Of a stretch of DNA of 64,000 bases, positions 11,686 to 22,885 are shown one piece after another (position 1 is the stretch's first letter; each line of letters starts with the position of its first letter). Source of the stretch: Ampullaceana balthica. Its lineage: Eukaryota > Mollusca > Gastropoda > Lymnaeidae. The notes beneath the pieces were generated by a model, which had not been told where the DNA came from, made no database searches, and was given only the letters and a program-made list of their open reading frames with translations. The stretch lies in NCBI GenBank assembly GCA_944989445.1, contig CALYLW010000066.1, positions 712,501-776,500 of the forward strand, read 5' to 3'. The position numbers and the translations under genes were made by a program.

Positions 11686-12405
11686 AAGGTGGGCAAATGA
11701 TTTCTCTCAATGGCCACAATAGGCCTAACCTTTATCTACATTTTGAAAATTCGTCAGTCAATACGATAGTTTAAAAACCAAAATGTTCTTGTAATCGTTC
11801 AGAAATTAGTTATATATATCGGCCGAAATATTTTACTTTTTGACTTTTAGTACATGTAAAAGTGGTGGGTCAATTAATCGTTAAAAAAATTTAATCGGTA
11901 ACACTACATTACTGTTCATCAAGAAATTAATCGTTAATTTTCGCAGCCCCTGGTAATGATTTAAAAAAAATGTGTTCAAATAATCGGGAATAATTTTAAT
12001 CGATTAATTGTGATTAATTATATTTGTATAACGCATATTAAGTTAAGTTGCGATTAATTATTTCGCGAAATCGGTTACGTCACGGTAATTCCATGGCTCC
12101 CAAATTTTGTGACGTAACACAGCAAATTCGTTCTGCTATGCAAGAAATAAGGAAGATATACCTTAATGTTTACGCATGCATGTCTAAATAATTAATAATA
12201 ATACGAGAAAAAGTATGTAAGTAACAAAAAATTTAAATTATTAATAAATAGGGAAAAAAAATTAAAAACCTATTCTTAAATTTTAATCAAATTTTAATTA
12301 TTCAAATTAATTTTAATCGATTAAAAATTTTAACGATTAATCGATTAATAAATCGTTAATTTCCGAAGCACTAATATGTATATCCGGGGGGCCTCCAAGC
12401 TATAG

Positions 12406-12837
12406 GGGGCGTCCATAAATGACGTCTCGCATCTAAGGGGGTGGAGGGGGTCCACAGTCCACACATTTGTGACGGTGTGTGACGAGGGGAAGGGGTTGTT
12501 TGAGAAATGTTACGTCACATCAAAACTCGCAACTTTAAATATAAGTTTCACTTAAGTATTTGATTTCTTACAAATTATTTTAAGACGTTTTACAGGGCTT
12601 CCCGCGTGTTAACGATATTATAGTGGAACTTTACACTAAATACATACTTAAACGACAAAAATGGGATTATAAATATGCTTTTTTCCAAATAGAAAATACA
12701 GCTTTTATGGAGGGGGGGGTCAAAGCATTTTGACGTCATATTGGAGGGGGATTACGTTTTTGTGACGACGCGTGACGAGGGGGGAGGGGAAGTGAAAAAT
12801 CGGCTAAAATTGCGTGACGTCATTTATGCACGGCCCC
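12406..12837. mobile_element. GGGGCCGTCCATAAA MITE, copy 2
   Basis: Ends GGGGCGTCCATAAATGACG and GTCATTTATGCACGGCCCC with the 4-bp flank ATAG on both sides (12402-12405, 12838-12841). Inner poly-G tracts next to TGTGACG motifs. Non-coding. Confidence 0.75.
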
Positions 12838-13150
12838 ATAGCTTGTTTAGCAAATAGGTAAATCCCGCCTCGAAGATCGCCGTTCATTTGAATTTTTATA
12901 ATCACGTAAAATAGCGTGCACATAATTAACAATGAACGCCAAATCAAATTTAAATATTACTCTTTAAAATGAAACAAGCAAGGGAAGAAAAGAAGTGAGG
13001 TTTTACTGCTAGACTTGGTGTTATTTAAAATAAATTTTGAATCAGTCAAAAAGAATTGACTAAATTTGAAAAAATAATGTCATTATGTAAAGTAGTTTGA
13101 AGTTTATAAACACATTAATATAATTAGGTAAAGAAGAGAGTTAACAAAAC
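12838..13150. other. intergenic spacer
   Basis: AT-rich sequence upstream of Rab8; nothing recognised. Confidence 0.3.
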
Positions 13151-13165
13151 TAGTTCAATGTTCTA

Positions 13166-14275
13166 ACATTAAGTCCACAGTGTGGTCAATGTTGATGATG
13201 TAACAGCTTAAGTCAAATGTGTGGTCAATGTTGATGATGTAACAGCTTAAGTCAAATGTGTGGTCAATGTTGATGATGTAACAGCTTAAGTCAAATGTGT
13301 GGTCAATGTTGATGATGTAACAGCTTAAGTCAAATGTGTGGTCAATGTTGATGATGCAACAGCTTAAGTCAAATGTGTGGTCAATGTTGATGATGTAACT
13401 GCTTAAGTCCACAGTGTGGTCAATGTTGATGACGTAACAGCTTAAGTCCAATGTGTGGTCAATGTTGATGATGTAACAGCTTAAGTCCAATGTGTGGTCA
13501 ATGTTGATGATGTAACAGCTTAATTCCAATGTGTGGTCAATGTTGATGATGTAACAGCTTAAGTCAAATGTGTGGTCAATGTTGATGATGTAACAGCTTA
13601 AGTCAAATGTGTGGTCAATGTTGATGATGTAACAGCTTAAGTCAAATGTGTGGTCAATGTTGATGATGTAACTGCTTAAGTCCACAGTGTGGTCAATGTT
13701 GATGACGTAACAGCTTAAGTCCAATGTGTGGTCAATGTTGATGATGTAACAGCTTAAGTCCAATGTGTGGTCAATGTTGATGATGTAATAGCTTAATTCC
13801 AATGTGTGGTCAATGTTGATGATGTAACAGCTTAAGTCCAATGTGTGGTCAATGTTGTTGATGTAATAGCTTAAGTCAAATGTGTGGTCAATGTTGATGA
13901 TGTAACAGCTTAAGTCCACTGTGTGGTCAATGTTGATGATGTAACAGCTTAAGTCCACTGTGTGGTCAATGTTGATGACGTAACAGCTTAAGTCCACTGT
14001 GTGGTTAATGTTGATGACGTAACCGCTTAAGTCCACTGTGTGGTCAATGTTGATGACGTAACAGCTTAAGTCCACTGTGTGGTCAATGTTGATGACGTAA
14101 CAGCTTAAGTCCACTTTGTGGTCAATGTTGATGATGTAACAGCTTAAGTCCACTGTGTGGTCAATGTTGATGATGTAACAGCTTAAGTCCACTGTGTGGT
14201 CAATGTTGATGACGTAACAACTTACGTCCACTGTGAGGTCAATAATGATGACGTAACAGCTTAAGTCCACTGTCG
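13166..14275. repeat. 39-bp minisatellite, about 28 copies
   Basis: Unit GTGTGGTCAATGTTGATGAT followed by GTAACAGCTTAAGTCCAAT. Because 39 is a multiple of three, it makes a 377-codon open frame on the minus strand, but that frame has no other protein features and is treated as a by-product. Variants (CCACTG, CAAATG, CCAATG at the unit end) are in blocks, suggesting local duplication. Confidence 0.9.
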
Positions 14276-15390
14276 TAAGGTGGGGCATAACGGGATGTTT
14301 TATTTTGTGTGGTCGGGATGTTCAGTCAACTTTTAATTTTGTGTGGGGAGTATCCAACATCTTGGTCCGCCCCTGGTGGCAAATCCTAGATATGCCACTG
14401 AGTTAGACATGTCGAAAATGGTGTGACCAGTGTCCGGCATCTCCACCTTTATTGTGTTAACAACGTCCGATGTCTCCACTGCTATTGTGTGACTGTGTTA
14501 AGACGCCTGAAATATTGTTAGTGGTAATGTGTACGCCTGCCATACACGTGACGGGTGTTTTGGGCGACCGTTGTTACACGTTTTATGTTCGGTACCTGAC
14601 GGCGCATTACGTTAGACCACCTCGCTACGGGACATTTTAAGATAAGAGATTTCACGGTTTTTCAGGTACATATCAGTAGCATAACACTGTCATACAGTAG
14701 CTTAACCTGGTGTCGGTGCTGGGGGGAAACTCAAAGTCCAAGAAACTCATATTAAGACTATACATCTAATTACACTGATTAAGATGATCTTTTATGTATA
14801 CTACAAGTCTATTTCAAACATGATTTTATAAAATATAAAATATATTTATGAAACATAGAGTGAATATTCCAATGGTGCTTGTTCTGTGTCTCTGATTTGT
14901 GGGCGGGGCGAGAATGGACAAAGATTTGAATAATTAAAATTAGAGTTTTATTACATTTATCATTTAGTGCATGCCAGACGTCTTACCTTTCTGAACGAAA
15001 AATGAAGAGCAACAATAACATTTTATTGGATGTACAGATTTCAAAACATTAAAAAAAAGATTTTAAAAAACAAAACAAAAAAACTTTCTGTTAAGTTAAG
15101 AAATAGCAAGTCTTACTACCCTTAAAAAGTATTTGTTTAAATTACTTTCTAATTAAATAATTATTTTTATTTAATCACTCAGTGACAGTAACAAGGAACA
15201 AAATATTCTGTCATATGACATATCGTACACTTGTTACTTTACATTTTGACCTGCACCGATAATTGATTCATTGTGACGTCATTTGAGGAGTGGAGGACTA
15301 CCGTATGTCTGGATTCTTCTGGTTTAAGTAGTATAATAGGTGGAGGGGCGGGACTCAGGCGGCCATGGCTGCGATGTATGGCGACGTCTG
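14276..15390. other. intergenic, decayed repeats
   Basis: TGTGTGGTCGGGATGTT-type degenerate repeats to about 14500. CCTAGATATGCCACTG at 14384-14399 looks like one end of a DNA transposon. The rest is AT-rich without a recognised feature. Confidence 0.35.
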
Positions 15391-15395
15391 CTAGA

Positions 15396-15545
15396 GGAAC
15401 ATGGAGGAGGCTAGCAAGGCATAATGGCAGATGACTGCTGATTTCCCTTGTAAACATGGAGGAGGTTAGCAGGGCATAGTGGCAGATGACAGCTGAGCTC
15501 CCTTGTGAACATTGAGGAGGCCAGCAGGGCATAATGGCAGAGGAC
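15396..15545. repeat. 54-bp tandem repeat, about 2.7 copies
   Basis: Units share GCAGGGCATAATGGCAGATG and CCCTTGTGAACAT. Followed by a short CA-rich stretch (15555-15582). Confidence 0.75.
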
Positions 15546-15582
15546 AAACACATTCACGCACACACGTACACACACACACATA

Positions 15583-16530
15583 TTTTAAAATACGTCATGA
15601 GCAGTGAAGATGCACAATAATTTTAAAATTATTTCTGAAACTTAAAATTCATTAATTTTTAATTTCAGATTACACCCACCTCAGTATTTTACTAATGAGA
15701 ATTTAGCTTAATGCTAAAAAACCCTAAGTCTTAAAAAATGGTAAAAATGACCCTTCCTAACTGACTTCTCCACGTGCTGTTAATTGCCAAGAATCATAAA
15801 TGCCGCAATCAAATGGAGCATGCACAAATGCAGAGTGTTAATGTTATCTCGGACACTCATGATGAAACATTAAGTATCAATTATATATTTTTTTAAAATA
15901 AAAATAAACGGGTGTTAGAGAAATTCAGCCTTTGGGAATATTGTAGCAAACTATTTTATTTTGCGGATGGGGAGGGGGTGGAGAAGGGATGAATTTCTTA
16001 AAAGCCACGTCAAACAAGAAAGACAATCTCTTGAATATCATAACATTTCTTTTAGAATATGTGATTGCACTCCCTTGCTTAACTATAAACCAGGGGTGGG
16101 AAATTGTTTAGGCTCGCGGACGACTTTGTGGTGGCGGATTTTTGCGGAGGGCCTCACCGTTTAAGATGATTGTATTCTATAGTTAGCATTGCATTTCATT
16201 TTAGAAATAGTATGCATGGTATCGTACAAATCAATAAATTAATTGTTCTTATGTCATATTATCTAGATTTCTCTAGCTGCTGGCACATTTATATATAGAA
16301 TCAGTTTGAGTACACAAGTGCACCCTATTGCCTTTTGATCTTCTCATCACTGTCTGCAAGTTTATGTCTGTCAAAGAGACATTTTTGTACCAGCAGGTGG
16401 CGCCGATTTTTGTCTCGCCTGAACACAATGAGGGAGGGGCCGAGGGGACCATGTGAGTCTCTAGGTCTGCGAGGACAATTTTGGTGGGGGGGGGGAGTGG
16501 TGGAAGTTGGGATGGTAGACAAGGAAGATT
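15583..16530. other. intergenic spacer
   Basis: AT-rich. A hAT-type end CAGGGGTGGGAAATTG lies at about 16091. No gene recognised. Confidence 0.3.
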
Positions 16531-16534
16531 TTAG

Positions 16535-16995
16535 GTGGCTGAGATGGCGGCAAGTTAATGATGGGAGCTGGGATGGTAGATGAGGAAGATGGCAGGTGGC
16601 TGAGATGGTGGCGTAGTTAATGATGGGAGCTGAGATTGTAGATGAGAAAGATGGTAGGTGGCTGAGATGGTGGCGTAGTTAATGATGGGAGCTGGGATGG
16701 TAGATGAGGAAGATGGCAGATGGCTGAGATGGTGGCGTAGTTAATGATGGGAGCTGAGATTGTAGATGAGGAAGATGGTAGGTGGCTGAGATGGTGGCGT
16801 AGTTAATGATCGGAGCTGGGATGGTAGATGAGGAAGATGGCAGGTGGCTGCGATGGTGGCGTAGTTAATGATGAGAGCTGGGATGGTAGCTGACGAAGAT
16901 GGCAGGTGGCTGAGATGGTGGCGTAGTTAATGATGGGAGCTAGGATGGTAGATGAGGAAGATGGTAGGTGGCTGAGATCGCGGCGTAGTTAACAC
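16535..16995. repeat. 62-bp minisatellite, about 7 copies
   Basis: Unit contains GATGGGAGCTGGGATGGTAG, ATGAGGAAGATGGCAGGTGG and CTGAGATGGTGGCGTAGTTA. Confidence 0.85.
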
Positions 16996-17755
16996 TATAC
17001 TCTAATTCCAAATAAAAATTTAAAATGTATCTTAATATCCTCGATCCTGTTGTTTTATTTTAAAAAAATATTTTAAAAAATACAAATCTATGCGAGATAT
17101 CCTACAGGTTTCGTATACTTCAATGTCATGTTGTGTGCATATCATTATCATAATTAAATTCTCTTGACTGGAGAAGAATGTCTTGATTTATCCCCGGCGT
17201 GCTCCACCCATTAAAATCTCCATATCTCCCCTCCCCTAACGCCCATTCATCCTTCACTTAGGAGATGAATATGTTCATCAAGACCAAAAGGCACTCGTTG
17301 ACTTAGGTAAAAGGCGAATCTTTTTAACGGCGGCAGCGACATTTTCAATGTTCTGTTACGGACTTCAAGTATATTCAAGTTTCAGACAGAGAGGTCTGTA
17401 GAAGTGTATGTAGAAAAATATAGGTTTTATTTCACTAGTGCAGATGTGATATTTTTGTGGAGGATGTGTGTTAAAATAATTGTTCCTAATTATGTTAATT
17501 GAAACATCATGAAATAAAAACCGGATTAATAAAATAAGTTGTAAGTTGATTTAATTTTTCACCAAAACTTCTTTGAATAACGACAAAGCCGAAATTCTAT
17601 GTTCTCCAAATCGGTGAATGTTTTTCAGTCCGAATCAATATTTAAATAAGTTATTTAATTATTAAGGGCACTTCGTATGTTGGTACTTGGAAGAAGTAGG
17701 AAAATATTTTATATAATTTTTTGTTTATAATTCCTAGGCAAGTGTTTAAATTATT
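16996..17755. other. intergenic spacer
   Basis: AT-rich; nothing recognised. Confidence 0.3.
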
Positions 17756-17757
17756 TA

Positions 17758-17950
17758 AGCCGTAAGCAAACTCTGGTTTAGTGATGTGTAAGCGAACAGT
17801 AACATATTGAGCTGTAAGATACCCATTGTTTGTTGAGCTTTAGGCAAATAATAATTTATTGAGGTGTAAGCAACTAATGGTTTATTGAGGTGTAAGCAAA
17901 CAATTATTTATTGAGGTGTAAGCAAACAATGTTTTTTATTAGCTGTAATT
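17758..17950. repeat. degenerate tandem repeat of about 29 bp
   Basis: Copies of TTTATTGAGGTGTAAGCAAA with variable spacing, about six units. Confidence 0.65.
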
Positions 17951-18031
17951 TAAGCAAACAATAGTTGCCTACTGCTAAAGGCAAAGCGAACTTGGCTTTC
18001 ACGCCAAAAGGGAGATAATTTGTTATTAGAC

Positions 18032-18172
18032 CAGGGGTGGTTGGTCGCATAAACCTGGCTTGGAAATCTTCCAGTAATCCTTGTAGCACATCTTTTATCA
18101 ATTGTACGCGAGCCGCAATGTGAACACAAAAGAGCCGCATGCGGCTGGAAAGCTGCGCTTTGGCCACCGTTG
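18032..18172. mobile_element. hAT MITE with TATTAGAC duplication
   Basis: Starts CAGGGGTGGTTGG and ends GGCCACCGTTG in inverted form. Flanked by TATTAGAC at 18024-18031 and 18173-18180. 141 bases long. Confidence 0.8.
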
Positions 18173-18180
18173 TATTAGAC

Positions 18181-18939
18181 TGCAATCTTAAAAGTACAAG
18201 TAAATGTAACAATAAGTACGGTTAGCTATGATATATATTTCCACACAAGTACCAGGATTAGGTTGACACATTTATGAAATATGGGGACATCAAAAGCCGT
18301 TGGGATTTCTGGGACGATTTTTACTACAAGAGAAGATTCGCTTAATGTGACGTTTATTAACTTAACGACGCCAAGGTTAAAGGAAATGTAAAAAGTAAGA
18401 CGTAAAAAAGAAATGAAAACAATTATCAAATATGTTGTGATTGAATACTTATTAAAATGAAAAGAGAGTGACAGAATGTCAACTTGACCAATGACCAATA
18501 TCAATGACCAATAGATACGAATTCTTGGAATAGATCGAATCCTAAATATCTCTACATTAACTTCAAGCTAGTCGAGGGACATTGAAGTGCTTCTGAGAGA
18601 TCAAATGCTTAAACTTTTTGTCTGTTACATTGTTGATGAATTATAATTCTTTGAAATAAATTTTTTTTAAATATTGCACTGGAGTAAAATGACAAGATTG
18701 GTAGAGACCAATTCAGGCAACGAAATAATTCTATGTTTAATACAATGTGAAATGGTTTTTAATTATTAAATAAAAAAGATGTGAATATTAAGAAACAATT
18801 GGCTTGTAATCTTATATCACAAACATACTCATATTAACCACATAATGAAGTCCACATTGCGTAATTCTGTTATAGCGATATATAAATTATAATACATGCA
18901 TAATTGCAAAATATCCTGTCGGAGGTTAATTGATACATG
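18181..18939. other. intergenic spacer upstream of the LPMO-like gene
   Basis: AT-rich; nothing recognised. Confidence 0.3.
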
Positions 18940-18947
18940 TACTAGAG

Positions 18948-19133
18948 CAGTGCGTCTTAAACTTTTTAGCATGGCGGACCGGCAGGGATTTTTTCCATTT
19001 AACCAGGGACCGGTACACTATTTTCCCTGCACTGACAGTTTTGTCTGTCCTTTTTTTTAGACCTTCTGCGGACCGGCGGTGGATGGCCCACGGACCGGCA
19101 CCGGTCCGCGGACCACCACTTTGAGAAGCACTG
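18948..19133. mobile_element. hAT MITE, CAGTGCTTCTCAAA family, copy 2
   Basis: Ends CAGTGCGTCTTAAA and TTTGAGAAGCACTG, with the 8-bp duplication TACTAGAG at 18940-18947 and 19134-19141. The interior has the family hallmark GCGGACCGG / CCGGTCCGC. Lies about 640 bases upstream of the LPMO-like start codon. Confidence 0.85.
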
Positions 19134-19773
19134 TACTAGAGCACGGCGGTTTCCTTTGGACAATGTAGTTTCCAGTGACGTCATCTATTATTCTACTTCG
19201 TTGAGTCTCCATATCACGTATAAATGTAGTCGAGCACCAATATATTCCCTGATCCACTTAGTTGATTATTTCAATGTTTTAGAACGGAATAAAGCTATCG
19301 AGGCATCTATATTGTGACTGGTCGATTTTATTACTGATCGATAAGGGATACTCATGTGTATAGTCTGTTTCAGATACTATTGTCATATTGTACATTAATT
19401 TCAGTCAACTTAACACCGCTCTGTTCGAATGTCTCCAAGCTTTCAAGTCTCTGGTTGTTTTCTCCTCGGAAAAGTAGAGCTGAACAGAAAAAACGTATAA
19501 AGATTCGGCTAATTTCGGCTATAAAATTAAGAATTGATGATACCATGATACAATCATTACAATGAAACAAAAATTAATCCTCATAATCAAAAATAGATTG
19601 TTTAAAATTGACAAATTTGAAAGTTGTCAATAAAATACTTTTTTTTTGCTGGGTCTTGTTTCCGTTTTTTTACTTTTTTAAAAATGTTTTAAATGTGTAA
19701 AATTGTAGACTTTGACAACTTGCTTCAGAAACTGATTTTTTCTTGGTTTCCAAACAGTCTAAGATTCTTTGAC

Positions 19774-19947
19774 ATGTTGACCTCTGATGTGCTGGTGCTT
19801 GCATCTCTCTGTTATATCCTCCTTGGTAACGGCTCAATGGCTGGTACCCGGATGTTAGAGCCTCCGTCACGTGCAACACAGTGGAGGTTCGGCTATGGGA
19901 CGCCTTCAAATATGTTGGACGACAAGACAGACTGTGGGGGCTATGAC
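19774..19947 (+). CDS. LPMO-like exon 1 (signal peptide, N-terminus)
   Basis: Codes residues 1-58. An acceptor-like TTTCCAAACAG at 19747-19757 suggests the 5' UTR begins in an upstream exon. The ATG at 19774 is chosen because the signal peptide follows directly. The donor reads GAC|GTAGGT. No histidine occurs anywhere in this exon. Confidence 0.8.
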
Positions 19948-22854
19948 GTAGGTGGCACCATATACGTCTTACATTTTACAGAAAACATTCGCCATACATC
20001 TAATAAAAAAACTATACGTCGTGCTCTGAGAGAAAGCTGACATCATTCATCAACATATGACATACATCTTACAAAACCTACGTCATAATGTACAACACAA
20101 ACTAAACACACACCAACACAAACTAAACACACAACAACACAAACTAAACACACAACAACACAAACTAAACACACACCAACACAAAATAAACACACACCAA
20201 CACAAACTACTTTTTGACTTCCAATAATTTGTAAGTGATGGGTCGATTAATCGTTAAAAAATAATTTAATCGTTAAAATTTTTAAACGATTAATCGAGAA
20301 ATTATTCGTTAATTTCCGCAGCCCTACTTAATAGCACTACTCTACATGTGAGAGTCAGTACTTAATAGCACTTCTATAAATGTAAGAGTAAGTACTTGAT
20401 AGAAGTACTCTACATGTCAGAGTCACTACTTAATAGCACTACTATACAGAGTCAGTACTTAATAGCACTACTATACAGAGTCAGTACTTAATAGCACTAC
20501 TATACAGAGTCAGTACTTAATAGCACTACTATACAGAGTCAGTACTTAATAGCACTACTATACAGAGTCAGTACTTAATAGCACTACTATACAGAGTCAG
20601 TACTTAATAGCACTACTATACAGAGTCAGTACTTAATAGCACTACTATACAGAGTCAGTACTTAATAGCACTATTCTACATGTAACAGTCAGTACTTAAT
20701 AGCACTTCTATACATGTCAGAGTCAGTACGTGATAGAAGTACTCAGTGGCGTAGCAACGGGTTGGCATCGGGGCAGTTGCCAAGGGCGCCGGCTCAAAAG
20801 GGCGCCACTAAATCACTAATTTTTAAATTTTATTTAAATAAATACAGTCGAACTCAAAAGGACTCGATAAAAAATTGACTTACTGTGTTCTTGAGTTAGG
20901 GAAAATGGCGTAATAGGCACCGATTAATCAAGGACAATGTAGATATTGAGAGGTGGGGGGAACAGCCATACCGGCTAGTAGGCTTTTCAGGAAAGAGATG
21001 CGGTATCTATGTTTCATATGAAAGCAAGCCAACTTGCTTTGACATGCCGACACAAGCCCGTGAGAGGAGACACCTTCCCTCCCCATCCCCCACTTTACTC
21101 CCTCAACAGTGGGATGGGGGGGAGAAAGATTTTTCTTTTTAAAAAGAGTCACAGCATGCAGCAAAGGGACGCAAATTAGTTACCACTTACCACTCCTTTT
21201 TCTTGTCTTTGTAATTTTTGTACTTGCAAGGTCGCTTAATCCCTCGTGGAATGCACTAAGATAAGATTTTACGTCCATTTACGTGGCTTTATGGAACACG
21301 TGTTCTGAAATGTCACTCCAGAATAATAACCCAAACGCCTTGGAAAATTCGACTAAGAGAGGTTGAAAGCCAAAAATCTTAGAGTTAAGGAGATCTAAAA
21401 TACATTAGTCTTATGGAGTTTGGCCGGGACCTAACAATAAATTGATATACGGAGGTTTTCCACTTAGGGAAGTTCGACTTAGCGAGGTCCAACTGTATTT
21501 CACTTTTATCCTTGATTAAAAAAAGTGAATAATTAATTATATTTAAATATATTTCATTTAAACCATTATAATATTTTTTATTATGTTTGTGGCCTTTGCG
21601 GGGCTTCTTATCATACAAATGTCAATATGATTTTACAGTCTTTCTTTTAAAAAGAAAAATCTTAGTATCCTCATCCCACTGTCGAGGGAGTAAAGTGGAG
21701 GAGAGGAGGGAAGGTGTCGGTATGTCAAAGCAAGTTGGCTCCTTTCATATGAAACATCACCGCCCCTCTTTCCTGTGATCCTGTCAAGCCTTCTATGCCG
21801 ATATGGCTGTTTCTCTCCCCCCTCTCAATATCAACATTGTCCTTGATTAATCTGCGCCTATTACGCCAGTTTCCCTAACTAGAAAACTCCATAAGTGGAA
21901 TTTTTTCCCCCTTGAGTTGGACTTAGAAAAGTCCGACTGTATTAACAACACGTCAATACGCCAGCTAACGGAAGTGCTGAGCTGTAGTCGGTGGAGTGTT
22001 ATTTAAATTTACTTTTAATTGTGAGTTTCTATCGTTATGTATGAGATAATGAGTATGACACTTTGACACTAATGTTTTTATTTATAATACTTGTTAATTC
22101 AAGTTTTGCTGTATTCTTTATTAACTCAACAATATCCCGTTTTATCCACCAAATTTATTTGGTATTATTTAGTAAATAACAAACTGCAAATTAGTATTGT
22201 TCCTGTCTTATGCATTTTTTATATTCACGTTGTATGGCTGTCACTGTCAGACTACGTAATAATTGTCATAAATCATAAATAAAATAAGAGAAATTCAATT
22301 ATTTTTTCTAACAAATGAAAAAATCGCAAAGCTGAAACTTGTCAATTTATCAAGGGCGCCGAAAATAAATTTGCCAAGGGCGCCAAAAACCTAGCTACGC
22401 CTCTGGAAATACTCTACATGTCAGAGTCAGTACCTAATAGCAACAAGATCTCATTTCACACATGTGGCGTTATACCATGGTTCGACCGATTAAAATATTT
22501 GAAGTGAATTACTTGTTATATTTGATATCTATCTTTATCATTGAATCCGAAGTGTGCTACATGTCCACCACCAGGTCCATTACAAACTGAACAGAGGTCG
22601 GTGTGGGGTCTGTGGTGACCCAGTCCACATGAAGTCACCCAGGCAGCACGAGGCAGGGGGAGAGTACTCCCCATTTCCCCGACCAGTGAGAGCAAGCAGG
22701 AAGAATAGTTACCTGACCGTTGTCATGGAAACGACCGGAAGTTTATTCGGAAAATTTGAGGTAAATTTTATGATGCCATACTCAATTAGTTTAAATGAGA
22801 TTTTAAATGACACACACACATCTTCGCACAGAAACACATACACACACACACAGA

Positions 22855-22885
<31 letters not shown>

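Larger units (their letters stand above)
10909..12373. mobile_element. hAT-like CGATTAATCG element with nested MITEs
   Basis: Starts TAGGGTTGTTAACGATTAAT and ends with ATCGTTAATTTCCGAAGCACTA. Many internal CGATTAAT / AATCGTTAA copies. A relative of about 95 bases lies at 20237-20331. Nested inside are a CAATGTTCCCT element (about 11256-11685) and within that a GGGGCCGTCC MITE (11361-11620). A clean target duplication was not found. Confidence 0.45.

Noticed and set aside
13155..14288. 377-codon open frame on the minus strand
   Set aside because: It is the 39-bp minisatellite read in one frame; the period is a multiple of three, so stops are avoided automatically. No signal peptide, domain or splice context.
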